A stretch of DNA of 64,000 nt from Odontesthes bonariensis. Its lineage: Eukaryota > Chordata > Actinopteri > Atheriniformes > Atherinopsidae. Positions 21,397 to 33,145 of this stretch are shown here, in pieces. Position 1 is the stretch's first letter. Each line of letters starts with the position of its first letter. Where the stretch lies: positions 10,376,436-10,440,435 of the forward strand of contig NC_134506.1 in the NCBI RefSeq assembly GCF_027942865.1, given 5' to 3'. The translations under genes were made by a program, and so were the position numbers. The notes under the pieces are model-generated. The model was not told where the DNA came from and made no database searches. It saw only the letters and a program-made list of their open reading frames with translations.

Positions 21397-24300
21397 ACTA
21401 CCACTTTAACTGCTAATCAATCAAAGCTGTGGATCACTCAATGATGAGAAAATTCAAGTCACTCGATGCTTTCAGACCCAAAGAATTCAAAGCCGACCCC
21501 CCCCCCCCCCATGTTTCTCTGGTGTCAGAGATGACACCTCTAAGCTCAGTGTTATTCAGCTGCTGGCTCTATAAACAGTACTAATTTAGACTCTCTTTGT
21601 GTGTGATTTAAGAAGACTATTGTGAAGATGTCATCCGTGAGTGTCAAGAGCAAGATCCTACATTTTGGACCAGGTAACTCATACAGTGGATACTAATCTG
21701 ATCCTGCAGAGTTGATGTGTTTCTATGTCTTGTACAATGATGACTTACTTTGGCTTACTACTAAGCAGCTGGTCTTACTGCTGTGACAGCTTTAACAGCT
21801 TTTTATGTGATCAGAATGTAATGAATTTCTGTCATTACCACATGCCATTCCAGAACCGACTCACATTTGTTCACACTGCTGTATTAAACATGGCTTCATC
21901 TGTAAAAGAGGTGTACAACCTCCTCAGATCATAAACGCATGTGTGCCGTAGCCATTAGATTAAAGTGCTGCTGTTTATGTCCTTGCCTGAATTTGTCCCC
22001 TCCCTTTTGTCCCCCAAAAATACAGGGCTTATCATATAGCAGGTTTCATGGCGTATAGTTTTGTGTTTGAATTGCTGAAGCATGTTAAACATTTGTCGGC
22101 AGGTGTTATGAGGACAGAATTGGGACCTGTAGACCGCGGTCTCGTATTTATCGTGGATTTTTTCGTCAGACAGTAAACTCATCGCAAGAGGTGAGGCTGT
22201 ATTATGTTATTTGGTTCTTTGAGGTAAATAAGTATGTACTTCTATCTGAAATGCACCAAAGTATAATAAAAAAAAAGGGTTGATTTGATGTTATTACACG
22301 TATTAGCCTTATTCAATTGTAAAACAGACATTATGCACGAATAGTTTATGGGTGTTCAAACTCAAGCTAATGAAGAGTAGAAAATAAACAGTGCCTGAAA
22401 GCAGCAGTTAAGTATGTATATTATAATATTAACTTAAATAAGTATAGCGAGGAGCCATCTCAGAGTCAGAAAGTTACATTTCAGCAGTTTCACAGCTTCT
22501 GATTTCACAGACTGTATAGAAGGATGTTACGTTTCCCACTATGTTTATATTTAAGATTCCCCCCAAGAAAAGTCAACTCTCATGAATGATTTTTTTGTTT
22601 TTTATTGTATCATATGAACCCTCAGTGTGCTGCATATTCATGTTGTTGCACCGGCTTATGGTTTTTAGACTGAGGCGAGCCCTACAAATGAACACAGGGT
22701 TCAGATCCCCTCCTCGGCTCTCCAGAAAAGCAGAGGAGCTGGCTCTGAGGAGGAGGAGGTGCTAGTGGTGGCCACTGTGATCAACAGCACTCATTTTCAG
22801 GTCTGTAGTATTAAAGTTGCAAAAGTGAGAAAGCCTTCACCTTTTTGTACAGATGGAGCGAGCTTCCACTTTCAGTTTGTTTGCGTGTGTACAAGGCAGC
22901 ACTTCTTCTCCTGCTCATTTGTGTTGATTTCCATATTATGTCCACTCTGTGCTGAACTATGAAAATGAGGGAAAGTTTAAAATTGTATCTAATGTTGATA
23001 TCATTCTTGCATCAGTTTTGAAAGCTGTGTTGCATCTTATAATACTCACCGTGTGAGTTTTTTATTAACACCGTGTGACACCTTTAACACATCTTTCCGT
23101 CAATGCAGCAGAGCCCCCCTCCGAGGAAAGGAAGGGGGCTACTTCCCTTCCAGCCAATCCAAGGCACGGTTTTAGGGGGGCTAGTCCTGGTTGTGAGGGC
23201 AGGAAACTACCCAGTCAGAAACCTCACTCAACCCATCAAGTTATTCTTCAGCCGCGATAAAACGGTACAATTATATAAAGCAGCTGTTCACACACTACAC
23301 TTTGAATGTAAAAACGTGTTTTTGCTCTTTTTGATTCCCTTTGTTTGACTAATGTTTCAGGTGGGAAAAGGAACCTGCGTGTTTTGGCAGTTGTCAGAGG
23401 ATGCCAGTGGAGCAGGTGGATAAAATATGCAAACAGCATTTTTGCTCTAACAATAAAACACGAACATGAACTGACACTCTGCGTGTGCTTTCAGGTCGAT
23501 GGAGTGCAGATGGCTGTATTACCAGTAACACAGGGGCTGAATTTACTTGCAGCTGCAATCACCTGAGCTTCTTCGCTGTGCTTGTGGTAAATAATAATCC
23601 TTTTTACTTAGGCATAGCATGTGAAAATAAATGGATTCATGCATTCATGTTGGAATCTGGAGGAGTCCCCTCTTCGTGTTTTTGTTTCTTTGACAAAGTT
23701 GAAAACCACTTTGCCTTGTTACAAAATACGAGTGTGACTCCTCCTTTCTAAAGTCTTAAAATTGTCACCATAACGGCATCAAAGACTCACAAATTCCTCC
23801 TTTAGTTTTCTTGTGATTTTTTTTTTTCCGAACACTACTCTTCTACTTGCCTTTATGACACTGATGGTTGTTCTAGCGCAGTGGTTCCCAAACAGTGGTA
23901 CACGTACCCCTAGTGGTACGCGGAGGTACTGCAGGTGGTACTCAGGCCAAAAAAGGTTGGGAACCACTGTTCTAGCGTGTAAAAGGAGCCACTATGCAAA
24001 TAGATATAAATGTCTCATATTAAGAGGTGTGAAAAGATCAATATAGATAATAGATAATAGTAGTAATGATTTAGCATAGCAATTATATACTCATAGAAAC
24101 ACTGCTTTTAAAAATAAAACAACGAGAATGCAAGTTTCATTCTGTCTATGCTCCGTTTTGTAATGAACAGATTGAGAATATTGATAATAGCCGCTTTCGG
24201 ACAGACCGTTCTAAGAACGCAGTTATCAGAACTGTCCTACTCGAATTTCGTTCTGATAACTGTCCTTCTGTTTCAGTCTGCATTCGCACATGAGTCGGGA

Positions 24301-27300
24301 CCAAGTCGGGACTGATGCGCCGCGTGCAGCCGTCTGCGTCAGTGACGTGTTAGCCGTTAGCCGTTTAGCGCCACATTCAACAACAAAACAAAACAAAACC
24401 CGTAAAAGTAAGGAGAGAAGAAAAAACACCACAAAGAAGCTAATATGGAGAGCGGGGAGGCCACCGTGTTCATGGTCTGCATGATGGTGATATTAATCAT
24501 GGACGATCACATCAGGCGTCTAATATCGAGGCTGGAAGAGCTCACAGAGAGAGTCAGGAGACGATACTTTTTAATTTCATGAAGGAAGAAAGGAGAGCAG
24601 AGCGCTGCAGACAAAGGAGACCAGTGTAAGTTTAACTTATTAAACACCCACCGGTTGTGTCTGTGTCTTATGATGAAACATTTCAGCCGTGATAGCATGA
24701 CAAGGGGCGTAGCTACCGACCACCAAACACCTCCGTCAGATGTGTTCTATAGAACCATGAAAAGACCCGACCTCGGAGAAGGAGCTGAATAGTTATAGGA
24801 ACTGAGGGAGATAGCCCCGAGTTCCTGTATGTCCGAACACGGGAGAAAACGGCCCCGCGGATTAAAAGGTTATTAGAACTGCCAAAGGTTCCTACAGTCC
24901 GAAAGCGGCTAATGACAGATTAATGGGAACTAACTTGTAGGTAAATGGCCAAGCTTTTTGAAGACAAATCTACATCTTTTTACCGATGAAAGTCTGACAT
25001 GCATCTCAGCTCATCTGCACCTTTTTCTGTTTCAGAACCCGGACATATCTGTGGATGAACGTAACGCCGTGAGCCTTAATTATATCACCTACGTAGGATC
25101 GTCTCTCTCTGTCCTCTTCGCCTTCATCAGCTTGTTCATCTATGTCGGTCTACAGTAGGTTCATTCACTCATTTATTTGGACTTAACATCTGTTATAGTG
25201 TGAAAAATCTTCAAAATATCTCTAGTGCATTATGCAAAAAAGTAGGTGTAAGTATTAACCACAAACTACAAAACTCATCATCTTCGTCATCTTCTCTTCT
25301 AGACTTCCTGTCATGTGTTGCTCAACACACACATTACTCTTTTTTTCATCAAAAATTCCTCTTGTCAAGTTTCCATGATATGAGCATTCTTGCTCATATC
25401 GTGTGATCACGTGGATGAGCATTTTCAGGAAGCCCAGAAGTAGATGTCCTCACACAGTGAAGGGTTTCGACGAGATGGTTTATCTTTCATGCCTGCCTGA
25501 TAGTAACTACAAGCTTTGGTGCCTTGTCATTATGACATTGCCATCATTTAGGTTTTTTGACAGATTCTTATTGTCCTTACCACAGCTCCCCAACATGGCA
25601 TGCACAAGAGGCCGAGAATAAAGTGTTAGATCGGGGTTTCTTGTCAGTAAAGATGCCAGTTAGCCTGCAAAAGAGGAAGGTAAATCGGTGGTTGGGATAC
25701 AATTTCAACTGTATGGGTGCACTAATATATATATTTATATTTTTTACTGGGATAGAATAATTACAATTGTCAGTCACTGGATATATATGAAAGGCATCAC
25801 GCACTTACATACAACTTGCCATCAGCGGTGTTCATCCTACCTGCTGTGAATTTAGTTTAGTTTGAGTTGTTTTGTTGAGTTGTAGTTGTTTTCTAAAGAA
25901 AAAAAAGACATGGTTGATATATTTTGTTAGTTTAGTTCTAGTGAAGTTCATTTTCCCGTCACTGCAACAGCGGGTTGATGCATTGTGGAATTGGTCCATC
26001 TCTTATCTATCCCCACAGAAGGTTCTGTGCTCAAGCAGACATTTACTTTAATAATTGTAAAATTAACCTTGTGATCTTGAGAAACCAAAGCTGGACTCAC
26101 GTTGTGATCTCAAGAATAATGAACTTGTGACGTGATACAAGCTATGTTATCTCAACGTAACAGGATGGTCAACAACATTGACCGCTCTCGGACAGTATTC
26201 TTCCTTGATTCCTCAAACTGAAAGTGTGCCCACCGATCATAAGTACTCAACACAATCCCGCTTCAAAAAAAATTAAATACCCCTTTAAGTTTGGCTGATA
26301 ATAACAACAAGTGTTCAGTATGTGAGAAATCGTGTCCATACAGCTGAACCTATCACACTCAGGTCACTGTAACTATATACTGTCATTTTTCCTTTAGACG
26401 GCGGCGTCCTGAGAAGGTCATTGGCATACATATTCAGCTAACAGTGGCACTGTTTTGCCTCCACCTCGGCTTCCTGCTCTGCAGTTTCTGGGTTCTGCTG
26501 CTCAATGAGACGGAGGACAGCCGGGTTTGCCAAGGCCTGGGTCTCTTTTTGCACTGGTCTCTACTGGCCACCTTCACCTGGATAGCTCTGGAGGGGTTCC
26601 ACCTTTACCTGCTCCTCGTCCGTGTCTTTAACATCTACGTCCGGAGATACCTGCTCAAACTCAGCCTGGTGGGATGGGGTGAGTTATGTAGCTTTGTTCT
26701 GACTGCGTTGGGCAATCTCAGACAAAGCACTGCATTTGTGAAAGGATATTTGGTTCATAGTCGTGTCTATTTTTTGGCCTGTTTTAAAGCAGGGCCTCAA
26801 CCACTGATGCTTCCGGTCTGTGGTGTGTGCCACTTTCTTTGGAAATGTGGACATGAAACTGCAGTGCAGCTTTGAAATTCAAAACAGTGTTCTTAAACTT
26901 GGACTTTTGCTTCATCAGGTCTTCCTACACTGGTTGCAGTGGTGTGTGGGATTTTAGGTGTCTATGGCAAATACGATCTGCAATATAAGGATTCCAACAA
27001 CCATACTTCAAGATCACATATGTAAGACATTAGAATTTTAGATAAGCGGTTGTACTTCCGTGAAATCTAAAAAAAACAGGCTCAGTCTCATTTTTGTGTT
27101 TTTTTTATATTGAGCAGATGCTGGTTGAGCAGCGAATTCGCACAGAGGCGTATAGTCGGCTACTTCACTGTGGGCTTTCTCTGCCTTGTGACACTGTATA
27201 ATTCCTGCATGCTGGTGATAGTGGTGTTTAAGCTCTGGAAGATAAGAGGTGGTAAACGAGGCTATGAGAGCAGCAGTGACTGGAAGAAGATGATGAAGGA

Positions 27301-27643
27301 GAAAGGGCCCCAGTTATGGAAGGATTGTGCCACAGTGCTGAGCCTCAGCTGGGTGCTGGGGTTACCGTGGGGAGTTGCCAGCACCACGTACCTGAAGGTT
27401 TCTTTACCCGGGATCTACATGTTCACAATACTCAACTCCCTGCAGGGTCAGTAAATGGAGGTGTAATGATTCATATATGTCGTGTGGATGATGATGACGT
27501 TTGACTCGAGAAATTCTCTCCGCACAGGTGTGTTCATGTTCCTGTGGTCTTTGGCTTTGTCCTGCAAGTCTCGATCTGACAGTAACTCATCAGTCAACGA
27601 CCCTTCCTCTCAGAAAATGATGATTACCAGTTTCAAGAACTGA
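21260..27643 (+). CDS. Adhesion GPCR, ADGRG3/5-like, complete 12-exon gene
   Basis: Class B2 (adhesion) receptor, 530 residues. Coding exons are 21260-21320, 21613-21673, 22103-22190, 22669-22800, 23109-23264, 23361-23415, 23495-23586, 25036-25154, 26398-26678, 26919-27021, 27118-27446 and 27528-27643. They sum to 1593 nt with all phases closing and GT-AG ends. The start MMWITPMLLILVSFSTSQAA is a signal peptide. Exons 4-7 form a short GAIN-like region ending in the GPS (CSCNHLSFFAVLV, residues 203-215). Autoproteolysis is expected between Leu208 and Ser209, leaving a tethered SFFAVLV agonist. TM1 is in exon 8, TM2-4 in exon 9 (with WSLLATFTWIALEGFHLYLL), TM5 in exon 10, TM6-7 in exon 11 (VLGLPWGVAS, TILNSLQ) and a short tail in exon 12. 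The short extracellular part (208 residues) is closer to ADGRG5/ADGRG3 than to ADGRG1. Orthology within the group is not settled. Confidence 0.92.
21345..21391. repeat. (GT)n microsatellite in intron 1 of the GPCR
   Basis: About 23 uninterrupted GT units, beginning some 25 bases after the exon 1 donor (gtgagt at 21321). Confidence 0.95.
23879..23969. mobile_element. 91-bp hAT-type MITE in a GPCR intron
   Basis: Termini CAGTGGTTCCCAAAC and its inverse GTTGGGAACCACTG, with an internal inverted arm (GGTACACGTACC / GGTGGTACTC region), make it nearly a hairpin. An exact 8-bp target duplication TTCTAGCG flanks it at 23871-23878 and 23970-23977. Confidence 0.9.
24189..24910 (+). mobile_element. Harbinger-like DNA transposon in a GPCR intron
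   Basis: A perfect 14-base terminal inverted repeat, AGCCGCTTTCGGAC / GTCCGAAAGCGGCT, flanked by AAT on both sides (24186-24188 and 24911-24913). The 3-bp duplication fits PIF/Harbinger. A short open stretch inside starts MESGEATVFMVCMMVILIMD, like the first exon of a Harbinger protein, and ends in a stop after about 45 codons, so the copy is non-autonomous. Confidence 0.75.
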
Positions 27644-28066
27644 AAAAATAACTGTATGTAACCAGGGACCAAATCTCTGCATTGTGTTTAAGGCTTGGAA
27701 GGATGGAGAGCACACCGCTGCTCTCAACGAAGGTCTTTATTTTCCGCAACCTTTCCTCACTTTCCGCACCGAACATCACAAAAAAGAGGGAAAGTTTAGG
27801 CGGGACAGTGTCTTTAATCGCGCATGTTGCTCCCCATCAAAGAGTGCACAGAAACAGAAAAGAAAAGTACTACAAAAGTAGTCTTATAAATATCAGGTTA
27901 AACATAATCATTTTGTGGAATTATAAACAAGCTAAATTAACCCCTGTTACATGGATGTCATCCATTGCCTATATTAGGTGTTGACTGACTTGTGGACTAC
28001 AGTTGCATGACGTTGAATATATCTCACAACAACTTTCTTCATGTTTTTCTGCTTCCTTTTATGTAA

Positions 28067-28072
28067 AATAAA
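28067..28072 (+). terminator. Polyadenylation signal of the complete GPCR
   Basis: AATAAA about 425 bases after the stop codon at 27641-27643, with an AT-rich stretch following. Confidence 0.4.
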
Positions 28073-28089
28073 TCATATATGATAAATAA

Positions 28090-29239
28090 TAACCTCTTAT
28101 TGAGTATTAATTGTTTATACTGCTACGACTCTCATGGAATATCACCCAAAGAGCATCAGAAACTTACTGGATTTATCTGAAAAAGAAAAATATTTTAAAA
28201 TCTTTATAGCCTTTATACTGTACCTGAGTTTTGGGTGGATAAGGTGATGTGGAGTTTAACTGCACACCGAGGAGATGCAGGAATTGACCCAAAAGAGTAT
28301 GTGTGATTTTTGTTTTTGCTCGCAAGCACTGTATTTAGAATTTTGTGCATTTGTTTGGCCTTCTTGTACTGTTTAAAGAACTATTCCGCACCCCTAGAGA
28401 CAATCATTTATCTTTAGTTTCTGGTACAGAAAGTTATCTTGTAAACATATTTCTAAAGCCACAGACCAAAAATGCATGTGGCCAGTTTTTTATACGACCA
28501 TCATCATGTTGAGCATTGTGGGGGAGCTGGAGCGTATTTCAGCTGCGATGCGCTGACACAGCACAAATAGGCCCATCATCATCATCATCGCTAACACAGA
28601 GACAAGCTCACACTCAACAATCTATAAGTTATCTCTATTCAGGAAAAGTCTTAAGAGGTTTTTGATTGTAAAATGTTTTAATGCATTGAGACATTCTCAA
28701 TGAAATCTTGACATATATATACATATATATTTTTTCTTCTAATAGATTGTTAGGTTTTTGTCACCTTGATGTCTTTGACTTCTTTCACATTTGTTACATC
28801 AGCCATGGGGAGGCATCTGTATCAGCCTCTCTGGGCTTTGTCTTTTTTATGTTTTTATCTGCAAATAAAAGAATTATCGCGAAATAATAACTTAACGTTT
28901 GGACCGTGGGACGAAAGGTCACGCAGGCACAAGAACAAAATGCAACCTGGTTATTAAGAAAGTGAAAAGTAAAACAGGAAGAAACTATAACTATGGTGGG
29001 AACGACAGTAAACTAAGTTCTGACATTAAATCCAGTTGAACATTTACAGTGAGCTAAGAAGCCTGTCTGTTTGCCCATATCTGAAGGTTATCATAGGTGC
29101 ACTTAAGCCCTCTTAGCTGTCAGTGATGATTTTGTACCTTTAGGATTAAACAAAGGTCCACAGTAATTACCTTAAGGACCATCCCTTTACTGTACAGGGT
29201 ACTTTTCTGACCACTACAAGTTAGAGTACAGGAACGACA
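28090..29239. other. Intergenic, no gene recognised
   Basis: Mostly AT-rich single-copy-looking sequence with a short CATCAT run near 28570. No exon or repeat is supported. Confidence 0.4.
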
Positions 29240-29557
29240 GCGGCGCGTGTCGATGAAGTCATCCCATTAGACGATTGCCCTGGATAACAACAACATGGCA
29301 GCTCTGAACTAACAGTGCAATAGTACGCGTTCATTCCTTCATTCGTCTTCAAGTATTGCTGAAATAAAGACAGATAATGCCTTATTTAGAGGCTGTATTG
29401 TCTATGCCCTGTTCTTGTGGGATATACACGGATCTCGAGGGATCTAAATATCTTCCGAAGGACGCTGACTTTCACCAAACTGTTATCGGTGAGTAGATGA
29501 ACGTATTTTATGCCAGAAATAAGGTCCAGGTTTAAGAAAACCGAACTTCCCCTTTAA
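29240..29557 (+). repeat. Unclassified dispersed repeat, copy 2 (uninterrupted)
   Basis: Inverse match to 3037-3746 without that copy's 450-base insert. The order is GGCAGCTCTGAACTAAC, AAATAAAGACAGATAATGCC, GATATACACGGATCTCGAG, GACGCTGACTTTCACC and AACTTCCCCTTTAA. No coding capacity is seen. Confidence 0.6.
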
Positions 29558-30089
29558 GCAGGTATATAATGTCTGCTGGCACATTTTTTGTAAGCGAACA
29601 AGGCGATGTCTGTCCACTAAAGCAGGATGGCTGGTCGCAAATAAGAGAAGTGAGAGCTTGAGTATGTTGTTTTCCCAAAAGTAAATGCACCACCCCCAAC
29701 AAACAGGGCAAAGAAAAGTTCTGGTTTCATTTCAACATTTGATGTCAGGGAATGGGTGTGAAAGACCACAAAACTTAGTGACATTAGGACTAGACCAATG
29801 CATACGTATGAGCATCAGCACAATTACATTTTCCACAGCAAGGCCTGACGTCAGGGTTTTCCCAGGAACATCTGACTTTTGGGACATGTCCTCTCTGCGT
29901 CACTCAAGTTTAGATGTTTTTTTTTTTTTTTTAAAGATGGCTGTAGAAACAGAAATGAGTGACAGATGACTGACATTTGATGGCTGTCAAGAACTCACTT
30001 CAGCCATCCTCACGTAGCTTACCACTCTTTATCAGAAATAGGTCAAAATGACGTGAAATGAAATAAAACTGTGAAATTATACAAGAACA

Positions 30090-30395
30090 ATAAAGGCAAC
30101 AACTTAAACCCAAAACCACCAAGAAAAAAGGATTTGATGAGTCACTGTCTATGTCATATAATCTGTTCTGATTGTTCTGTAATAAAATGTCATTAAATCA
30201 TACTGAACAGTGTACATGTCAACTGCTGACCAAGAGATTTGCCTTTTTCAACAGGATCTTAGCACCCTCTAACGGCAGCTTAGGAGCACGACTCTTCCTT
30301 TGTGTTGTTCCACATCTACTCTGCACTGAAACTCATCGCACAATGTCCTCAAAAACCCCAAACAAGTTTTTCTTGATATTTTTACAACCAGCTGG
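30090..30395. repeat. Tandem-duplicated segment A, copy 1
   Basis: Nearly identical to 31074-31379, offset 984 bases. Differences are single bases (for example AATAAAATG against AATGAAATG near 30180). Confidence 0.9.
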
Positions 30396-31078
30396 TGGGT
30401 TATCCACAGCTTTATCCGCAGCTGCATTACAGTTATACATCTACTCTTACCTCATTACATCAGAAAATAAGGACATCCAATCTTTCATTTAACTTTTTTT
30501 TTTTCAATTGTTTATTTATTGAATTTTAATTTTTTTTAAATTTTTATTTTTTTTATTTAACCTTTCTTTAACATAGAAATTGTCCCATTGAGTTACAATA
30601 ACTCTTCTGCCAGGGAGTCCTGGCCAAGAAGGCGGCTTAAAAAAGTTACATTACAATAAAACACAAGAGACAAGACAAAACCACTACGACATCACATCTA
30701 AACAGAAGCAAACATATTAAAAACTGAGTATACACAGACACTAAAAAACAGACAGCGAACAAGGAATGAAATTAAAAACAATTGCAGTGGTCAGTTAATG
30801 ATAATTTTAAAAGGTCTTTAAAAGAATTTATGGATGGAAGAACTTCAAGATTTAGAGTAGCTTGAAGTTCATTCCAAGCTTTTGGTGCATATGATGAAAA
30901 GGCTGTTTTCCCAAGTTCAGTTCTTGTAAGTGGAATATGTAAAAGTATTTTTTCTGATGACCTCGTCCTGTAAACACTATTTTGAAAAGAAAACAAATTA
31001 GAAATGTATAAAGGTAGATTACCCATTAGGGCTTTAGCAATAAAAGTCAGCGCATGGATATTTCTTCGGATGGATAAA
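30396..31078 (-). mobile_element. LINE (CR1/L2/Rex1-like) 3' end, copy 1
   Basis: The minus strand encodes the end of a LINE ORF2: IRRNIHALTFIAKALMGNLP, then TRTELGKTAFSSYAPKAWNE, stopping after TDHCNCF near 30775. The 3' UTR follows with GCCGCCTTCTTGGCCAGGAC and CTCAATGGGACAATTTC wording seen at the 3' ends of several fish LINEs. The part at 30726-31075 is repeated at 31379-31728. Confidence 0.7.
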
Positions 31079-31379
31079 GGCAACAACTTAAACCCAAAAC
31101 CACCAAGAAAAAAGGATTTGATGAGTCACTGTCTATGTCATATAATCTGTTCTGATTGTTCTGTAATGAAATGTCATTAAATCATTCTGAACAGTGTACA
31201 TGTCAACTGCTGACCAAGAGATTTGCCTTTTTCAACAGGATCTTAGCACCCTCTAACGGCAGCTTAGGAGCACGACTCTTCCTTTGTGTTGTTCCACATC
31301 TACTCTGCACTGAAACTCATCGCACAATGTCCCCAAAAACCCCAAACAAGTTTTTCTTGATATTTTTACAACCAGCTGG
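31074..31379. repeat. Tandem-duplicated segment A, copy 2
   Basis: Second copy of 30090-30395. It begins exactly where the first LINE copy stops (GGATGGA/TAAAGG) and runs straight into the second LINE copy (CCAGCTGG/AGTATACAC), omitting the 330 bases found between these parts in copy 1. Confidence 0.9.
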
Positions 31380-31956
31380 AGTATACACAGACACTAAAAA
31401 ACAGACAGCGAACAAGGAATGAAATTAAAAACAATTGCAGTGGTCAGTTAATGATAATTTTAAAAGGTCTTTAAAAGAATTTATGGATGGAAGAACTTCA
31501 AAATTTAGAGTAGCTTGAAGTTCATTCCAAGCTTTTGGTGCATATGATGAAAAGGCTGTTTTCCCAAGTTCAGTTCTTGTAAGTGGAATATGTAAAAGTA
31601 TTTTTTCTGATGACCTCGTCCTGTAAACACTATTTTGAAAAGAAAACAAATTAAAAATGTATAAAGGTAGTTTACCCATTAGGGCTTTAGCAACAAAAGT
31701 CAGCGCATGGATTTTTCTTCGGATGGAGAGAGAAGACCATTGTACAGTTTCATAAAGAGTGCAGTGGTGAGACCTGGCTGTAGCACCTGTGATCAAACGT
31801 AAGGCTGAGTGGTACAACACATCCAGGTTTTTTAAGAAAGAATAACCTGGAGTGCATATACAGTATATCCCCATAATCAAGCACTGACAGGAATGTGCTC
31901 TGAACTAACCTTTTCTGAACTGCCCTTTTATTACACATACACAACACACTGAACAC
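31379..31956 (-). mobile_element. LINE (CR1/L2/Rex1-like) ORF2 C-terminal relic, copy 2
   Basis: Minus strand. An upstream frame reads TFLSVLDYGDILYMHSR. A long open frame (31880-31425) reads LDVLYHSALRLITGATARSH, then LYETVQWSSLSIRRKIHALT, and ends at TDHCNCF. These are the blocks after the RT domain in CR1/L2-group LINEs. One frameshift near 31850 separates the two parts. It extends further 5' than copy 1, so the duplication occurred after the LINE inserted. Confidence 0.75.
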
Positions 31957-33145
31957 ACAGATAAGCTGAGAGAGAGCAAATTAAGTATTACAAATATTAG
32001 GATGCATATACATGAGTTGAGAGAAAGCACAAGAAATTCTTGATAAACAAAAAGTTTAAAATAGTAAACATAAATACAATAACATAAATCAAATGTATTA
32101 TTGTTATCAGTGTTATCATAAAAAAAAAAGGTAAACACAGGTACAAGTCATGTGTAAGGTCAAGATGAGATACAAAATCAAGGAGGTCAAGTGATAATCA
32201 GGGGTCCAAACTTTTTTTTTTCTTTTTCCAGTCAGATCCCTAATTGTTTTTTGTTTTGTTTTCATATCAAAGACTGCCCTTGAAAAGATTTTCACAATTC
32301 TCTCAAGTTTATGGATCGTTTTTATACTTAAAACATTCTTATTGGTCACAACATTTTCAGTGAGCAAAGTAAAGAGTATTTGACACGGTTTCTGTACTGT
32401 TTTCCATATTTTATTCAGCTCATTCACTTATTTCTGAACATTTGACACAAACTTTGAAAATACGACCTTGTAACTGTTATGCTATTTATTTTTAAATAAT
32501 TTCCCTCTTACTCATCTATCAATAAGAACGAGAAGGTCGTTCTTAATAAGATTCATAAGATTGGTGAGTGCGTTGCAGAGACGAATATTTGGTCACATCA
32601 CTTAGGGAGTAATTCTTTAGTCTTAATACGTTGACACAAATGTCATAAAACAATTAAGCTCACTCTTTAAACAGGAAAAAATAACTCTTAAGTTGTGTGA
32701 CTGTGATCAATGCACAAGAATTATTTTAGTTTTTTGGAGTGAATATCCCAAGAGTTTATCTAGCGGCAACGTGTCCTGGTTGTTTCACAGATGACAAACA
32801 AAAATGGGGGCTATGTTCCCAAGTGCACAGAAGATGGCTTAAATTTAAGCTCTGCTTCTGCGTGGGAGCACAGTGAATGGAAAGAAAGAGATATTTGTGT
32901 ATTTGGAAAGCAACTGGACTTAAAAGACTTGAGTGGAACAAGCAGAAAATAAACTTACAGCGTTAAAGCCAGAAGGGGGCAGTAATGCGATTCAGAGTAT
33001 ATGTATCGCTATCACCCCCCACCCCCCCAGAACGCCAAAGTGCTGATACCCAGAAATATAGGTGGAGTGACAGCTCTCGCAATTTTCCCATCTGTAACCA
33101 CCGGACTGACTGGAGCAGACAGAAAGCAGAGGATAGTGGAGCGTC
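31957..33145. other. Intergenic, upstream of slc7a6os
   Basis: AT-rich with no supported exon. The region before 33146 should hold the slc7a6os promoter; no TATA box is evident. Confidence 0.4.

Noticed and set aside
25200-25804. Open frames in the GPCR intron after TM1
   Set aside because: The receptor model closes in frame without them, and they show no receptor-like sequence.
32116-32427. Minus-strand open frame of 103 codons
   Set aside because: Lysine-rich, AT-driven composition with no recognisable motif.
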